Part shown: positions 62,015 through 64,000 of the stretch, piece by piece
Numbering within the stretch: the first letter of the stretch is position 1
Layout of the letters: each line of letters starts with the position of its first letter
Made by a program: the position numbers and the translations under genes
Source of the DNA: Novosphingobium lindaniclasticum LE124
Lineage (GTDB): Bacteria > Pseudomonadota > Alphaproteobacteria > Sphingomonadales > Sphingomonadaceae
NCBI RefSeq assembly: GCF_000445125.1
Contig: NZ_ATHL01000076.1
Span: 124,001 to 188,000, forward strand
Direction of reading: 5' to 3'
DNA length: 64,000 nt
Notes under the pieces: generated by a model
What the model saw: the letters and a program-made list of their open reading frames with translations, nothing else
Database searches by the model: none
What the model was told of the DNA's origin: nothing

Positions 62015-62812
62015 TTAGAATCGGCGGGAAATGCCCATGTACACTTCCAGATCGTCCGCGTCGTGGTCGAGGCCGGCATTCACGCCGAGATCGACCTGGA
62101 AGCGATCGGAAGTTTGCCAGGCGATCGAGAAACCGGACGTATGCTCTCCGTGATGATCGCCCGGCTCGTCCACCTTGCGGAACTGATATTCGGCAGTGGC
62201 AGTCAGCGCATCGTTCAGGTGCGCGGCAAGCCCGACAACCTCGCCCAGAACAAGATGGCGCCCTTTGCCCCCTTCGTTCGCTTCGGCATCGACCTCCGGC
62301 ATCATCTCCAAAGTTATCGCCGAGGAGACCTCATAGGACAGCGGAACGCGCAGCCCCGTGCCCCAGTCCCCAGCGCCGATCGGTCGGCGCCCGGCAGGCA
62401 GGGACAGGAAAGGCATGACCGCCGCGGAAAAGCCGGCCCCGTCCGGGTTCGCGAGATTGCGCCGCAGTGCCAGCATGACGTCTCCGGTTCCAGTTCGATG
62501 CTCCACATCTCCGGCAGCGCGGTCGCGGGTTCTGGAAAAACCGAGGCTTGTCCACCCGAGTTGCACCTCGGCATGATCGGCGATGCCCAGGCGCAGCAGG
62601 AAATCCCCTGTCACCACGACATCCTCCCGCTCCGCCGCGTCCCGGCTCAAGGTCCAGTCGCCCAGCCCGGCTTCGAAAGAGATCCTCCCCGGCGCCATGG
62701 TACATGTGGGCGCGGCGATCCCAGGACGATCTGGGCAATAGTCGCGCTCCTGGGCGAAGGCCGCGCTCGGGAGCGCCGCAAGAAGAAGGAACAGGCAGGC
62801 TCGATGGAACAT
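62015..62812 (-). CDS. Outer-membrane transporter-like protein with signal peptide
   Basis: A 265-residue exported protein: MFHRACLFLLLAALPSAAFA, then DYCPDRPGIAAPTCTMAPGR, GRISFEAGLGDWTLSRDAA-type strands, AEVQLGWTSLGFSRTRDRAA, AVMPFLSLPAGRRPIGAGDW and a C terminus VYMGISRRF ending in Phe. This is a typical phenol-degradation (MetA/TodX-like) transporter barrel. A pair of N-terminal cysteines (YCPD, TCTM) could form a disulfide. Substrate unknown. Confidence 0.8.
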   Translation of the reverse strand: MFHRACLFLLLAALPSAAFAQERDYCPDRPGIAAPTCTMAPGRISFEAGLGDWTLSRDAAEREDVVVTGDFLLRLGIADHAEVQLGWTSLGFSRTRDRAAGDVEHRTGTGDVMLALRRNLANPDGAGFSAAVMPFLSLPAGRRPIGAGDWGTGLRVPLSYEVSSAITLEMMPEVDAEANEGGKGRHLVLGEVVGLAAHLNDALTATAEYQFRKVDEPGDHHGEHTSGFSIAWQTSDRFQVDLGVNAGLDHDADDLEVYMGISRRF

Positions 62813-62886
62813 GGGCGGCGCTTTTCGGAAAAGGACTGCCCTAGATATCGCCTTCCGCTTCCGCAGGTTCCCGCCCGGAGCGACGA

Positions 62887-64000
62887 TCAGCGCGAGTAGC
62901 GGCCCCTTCCAAGTTCACTGGGCAGCAGCGAGGTTCCGTCGATCCGCAGGGTCATTCGTTCGAAGGGCGAGGCGGTGACCTGCTCGGCATCGATGGAGAA
63001 GCGCACGACGCCGGAGCGAACCTCGGGAACGGCGACTTCGATCGATCGGCCCGGCGCGTAAGGCGCGCTCAGCACGGCGGCAACGAGCGGGGCGCCGTCG
63101 CCGTCGCGGACCAGAGCCAGTCCGCCGGAGGTCGTGACTTCGCTCTCCTGCCCATCCGCGAAGCGCAGCTCGACATGTACGCCGCGCGCTTCTTCACCCG
63201 CTTGCGGATCGACGACGAGGACCGCCAAACCGCCGCGCCACCGTTCGGATGGCTGAGCTTCGGCAGCGACGGAATCCGGCAGACGGCAGGCTTCGGGAAG
63301 TTCAGGCTCCGACAAATCCGGTTCCGCCATCCCGGCCTCGCGAGCCGCCCGCAGCGCCGCGCCGCGCGCTTCCTCCCAAGCCTGCGTGAGGCGGCGGGCT
63401 TCCGCCTCCTCCTCTTCTTTCATCGCGGCGCCTTTCGCCATGACCCGGCGGGCGGTGCTTTCCAATCGTTCCCGGGCGGTGCGAGCGGCAGCGATCGCTG
63501 CATCCGCGGCAGCGCGCGCCTTGACCTGCCGCTCACCGTCCTCTTGCGTTGCCACATTCACACCTGTCCCGATGTCCAACATAGGGACCGGCTCCACGAC
63601 CGGTTCGGCAGTGACGATCCCGCCGCCAAGGAAAGGACAACGCCGACGAACGGATTCCTCCAACGCAGCCTGCTCGAGGTCTAGGCGCTCCTGCTCCGCA
63701 TCCGCCGACCAGGGCTGCCGATCCAGATAGGCGAACAGTGGACGGTCCTTGCCGGGCCGGCTTGCCACGAGCACGATCTCACCGCCTTGACGATGCCAGG
63801 CACCGCGCGAAAACTGATCCAGCGCACCATAGCTGATGTACCACTCGAAAGTGCCGTCAGGGCGCAGCAGCAGTTCCGACCCGGTTTCCATCACCCCGGA
63901 CAGGTAATAATGGCCGGCAAATGCGGGATCGACAGGTCCCGCCGCCGAGGTCTCCGCCGCATCCTGAGCCCTTGCCGCCGTAAGGGGCATCTGCAAGGCA
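62887..64000 (-). CDS. Secreted coiled-coil-containing protein, 5' end outside window
   Basis: The frame is open to the window edge; the first visible residues LQMPLTAARAQDA look like the end of a signal peptide, so the true start is beyond 64000. About 370 residues are visible. The first domain reads AGHYYLSGVMETGSELLLRP, followed by a long charged coiled coil (AAADAAIAAARTARERLEST and KGAAMKEEEEAEARRLTQ) and a C-terminal beta-rich domain (GLAVLVVDPQAGEEARGVHV). No family recognised. Confidence 0.65.
   Translation of the reverse strand, partial: ALQMPLTAARAQDAAETSAAGPVDPAFAGHYYLSGVMETGSELLLRPDGTFEWYISYGALDQFSRGAWHRQGGEIVLVASRPGKDRPLFAYLDRQPWSADAEQERLDLEQAALEESVRRRCPFLGGGIVTAEPVVEPVPMLDIGTGVNVATQEDGERQVKARAAADAAIAAARTARERLESTARRVMAKGAAMKEEEEAEARRLTQAWEEARGAALRAAREAGMAEPDLSEPELPEACRLPDSVAAEAQPSERWRGGLAVLVVDPQAGEEARGVHVELRFADGQESEVTTSGGLALVRDGDGAPLVAAVLSAPYAPGRSIEVAVPEVRSGVVRFSIDAEQVTASPFERMTLRIDGTSLLPSELGRGRYSR

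Overview
The window reads as chromosomal DNA of a GC-rich alphaproteobacterium, most likely a sphingomonad (Novosphingobium/Sphingobium-like; genus is my inference). Pointers are the very high GC at third codon positions, a NodT/AcrAB-type efflux operon, CbtAB, an aerobic-type cobaltochelatase CobN, the small DUF6356 protein, a fused nitrate reductase/flavoprotein, and the GAAGCAATCCAG...CTGGATTGCTTC intergenic palindromes common in this order. I found no rRNA, tRNA, insertion sequence, prophage or CRISPR array.

Layout. 1-13.2 kb: mixed housekeeping and accessory genes: a truncated VOC protein, two secreted unknowns, RarA, a MASE1-PAS-GGDEF diguanylate cyclase, a LysR/hydrolase divergent pair, a DUF4153 membrane protein, an LplT-like carrier, an Old Yellow Enzyme with a divergent HxlR regulator, and two small exported proteins. 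13.6-24.5 kb: malic enzyme, a zinc alcohol dehydrogenase, a deletion scar with two gene remnants, and a complete RND efflux operon (adaptor, pump, outer-membrane channel) with a divergent TetR repressor and a perfect operator. 24.6-36.6 kb: accessory DNA with a fused MFS/spermidine synthase-like protein, an SDR, a hemerythrin, a translationally coupled YqcI/YcgG heme-oxygenase-like gene plus DUF1989 gene, a cystathionine gamma-synthase family enzyme, several very small proteins, an M14 peptidase and a MarR regulator.

36.7-47.9 kb: a cobalamin region. Two cobalamin riboswitches lie on opposite strands: one faces cbtB-cbtA (cobalt uptake), the other faces cobW-cobN-cobO-bluB (cobalt insertion, adenosylation, lower-ligand synthesis). 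A histidine-phosphatase-like gene that has lost its RHG motif sits between them. btuF is divergent from btuCD (corrinoid import). A palindromic element is inserted in frame inside cobN.

47.9-50.4 kb: two genes of hydroxyproline catabolism under a perfect GntR-type palindrome, and a small membrane-anchored protein that seems to start at ATC. 50.6-55.6 kb: five same-strand genes for surface glycan assembly, four glycosyltransferases and one PRTase-HAD fusion. 55.8-57.5 kb: small stress-type genes. 57.6-61.9 kb: a fused assimilatory nitrate reductase/flavoprotein preceded by an attenuator with two A1-G4 hexaloop hairpins, the hallmark of ANTAR (NasR/NasT) antitermination. The window ends with an outer-membrane protein and a truncated secreted unknown.

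The observations I find most worth following are the ANTAR-type nas leader, the YqcI/YcgG-DUF1989 pair, the PRTase-HAD enzyme inside a glycosyltransferase cluster, the in-frame palindrome in cobN and the ATC-initiated small gene.
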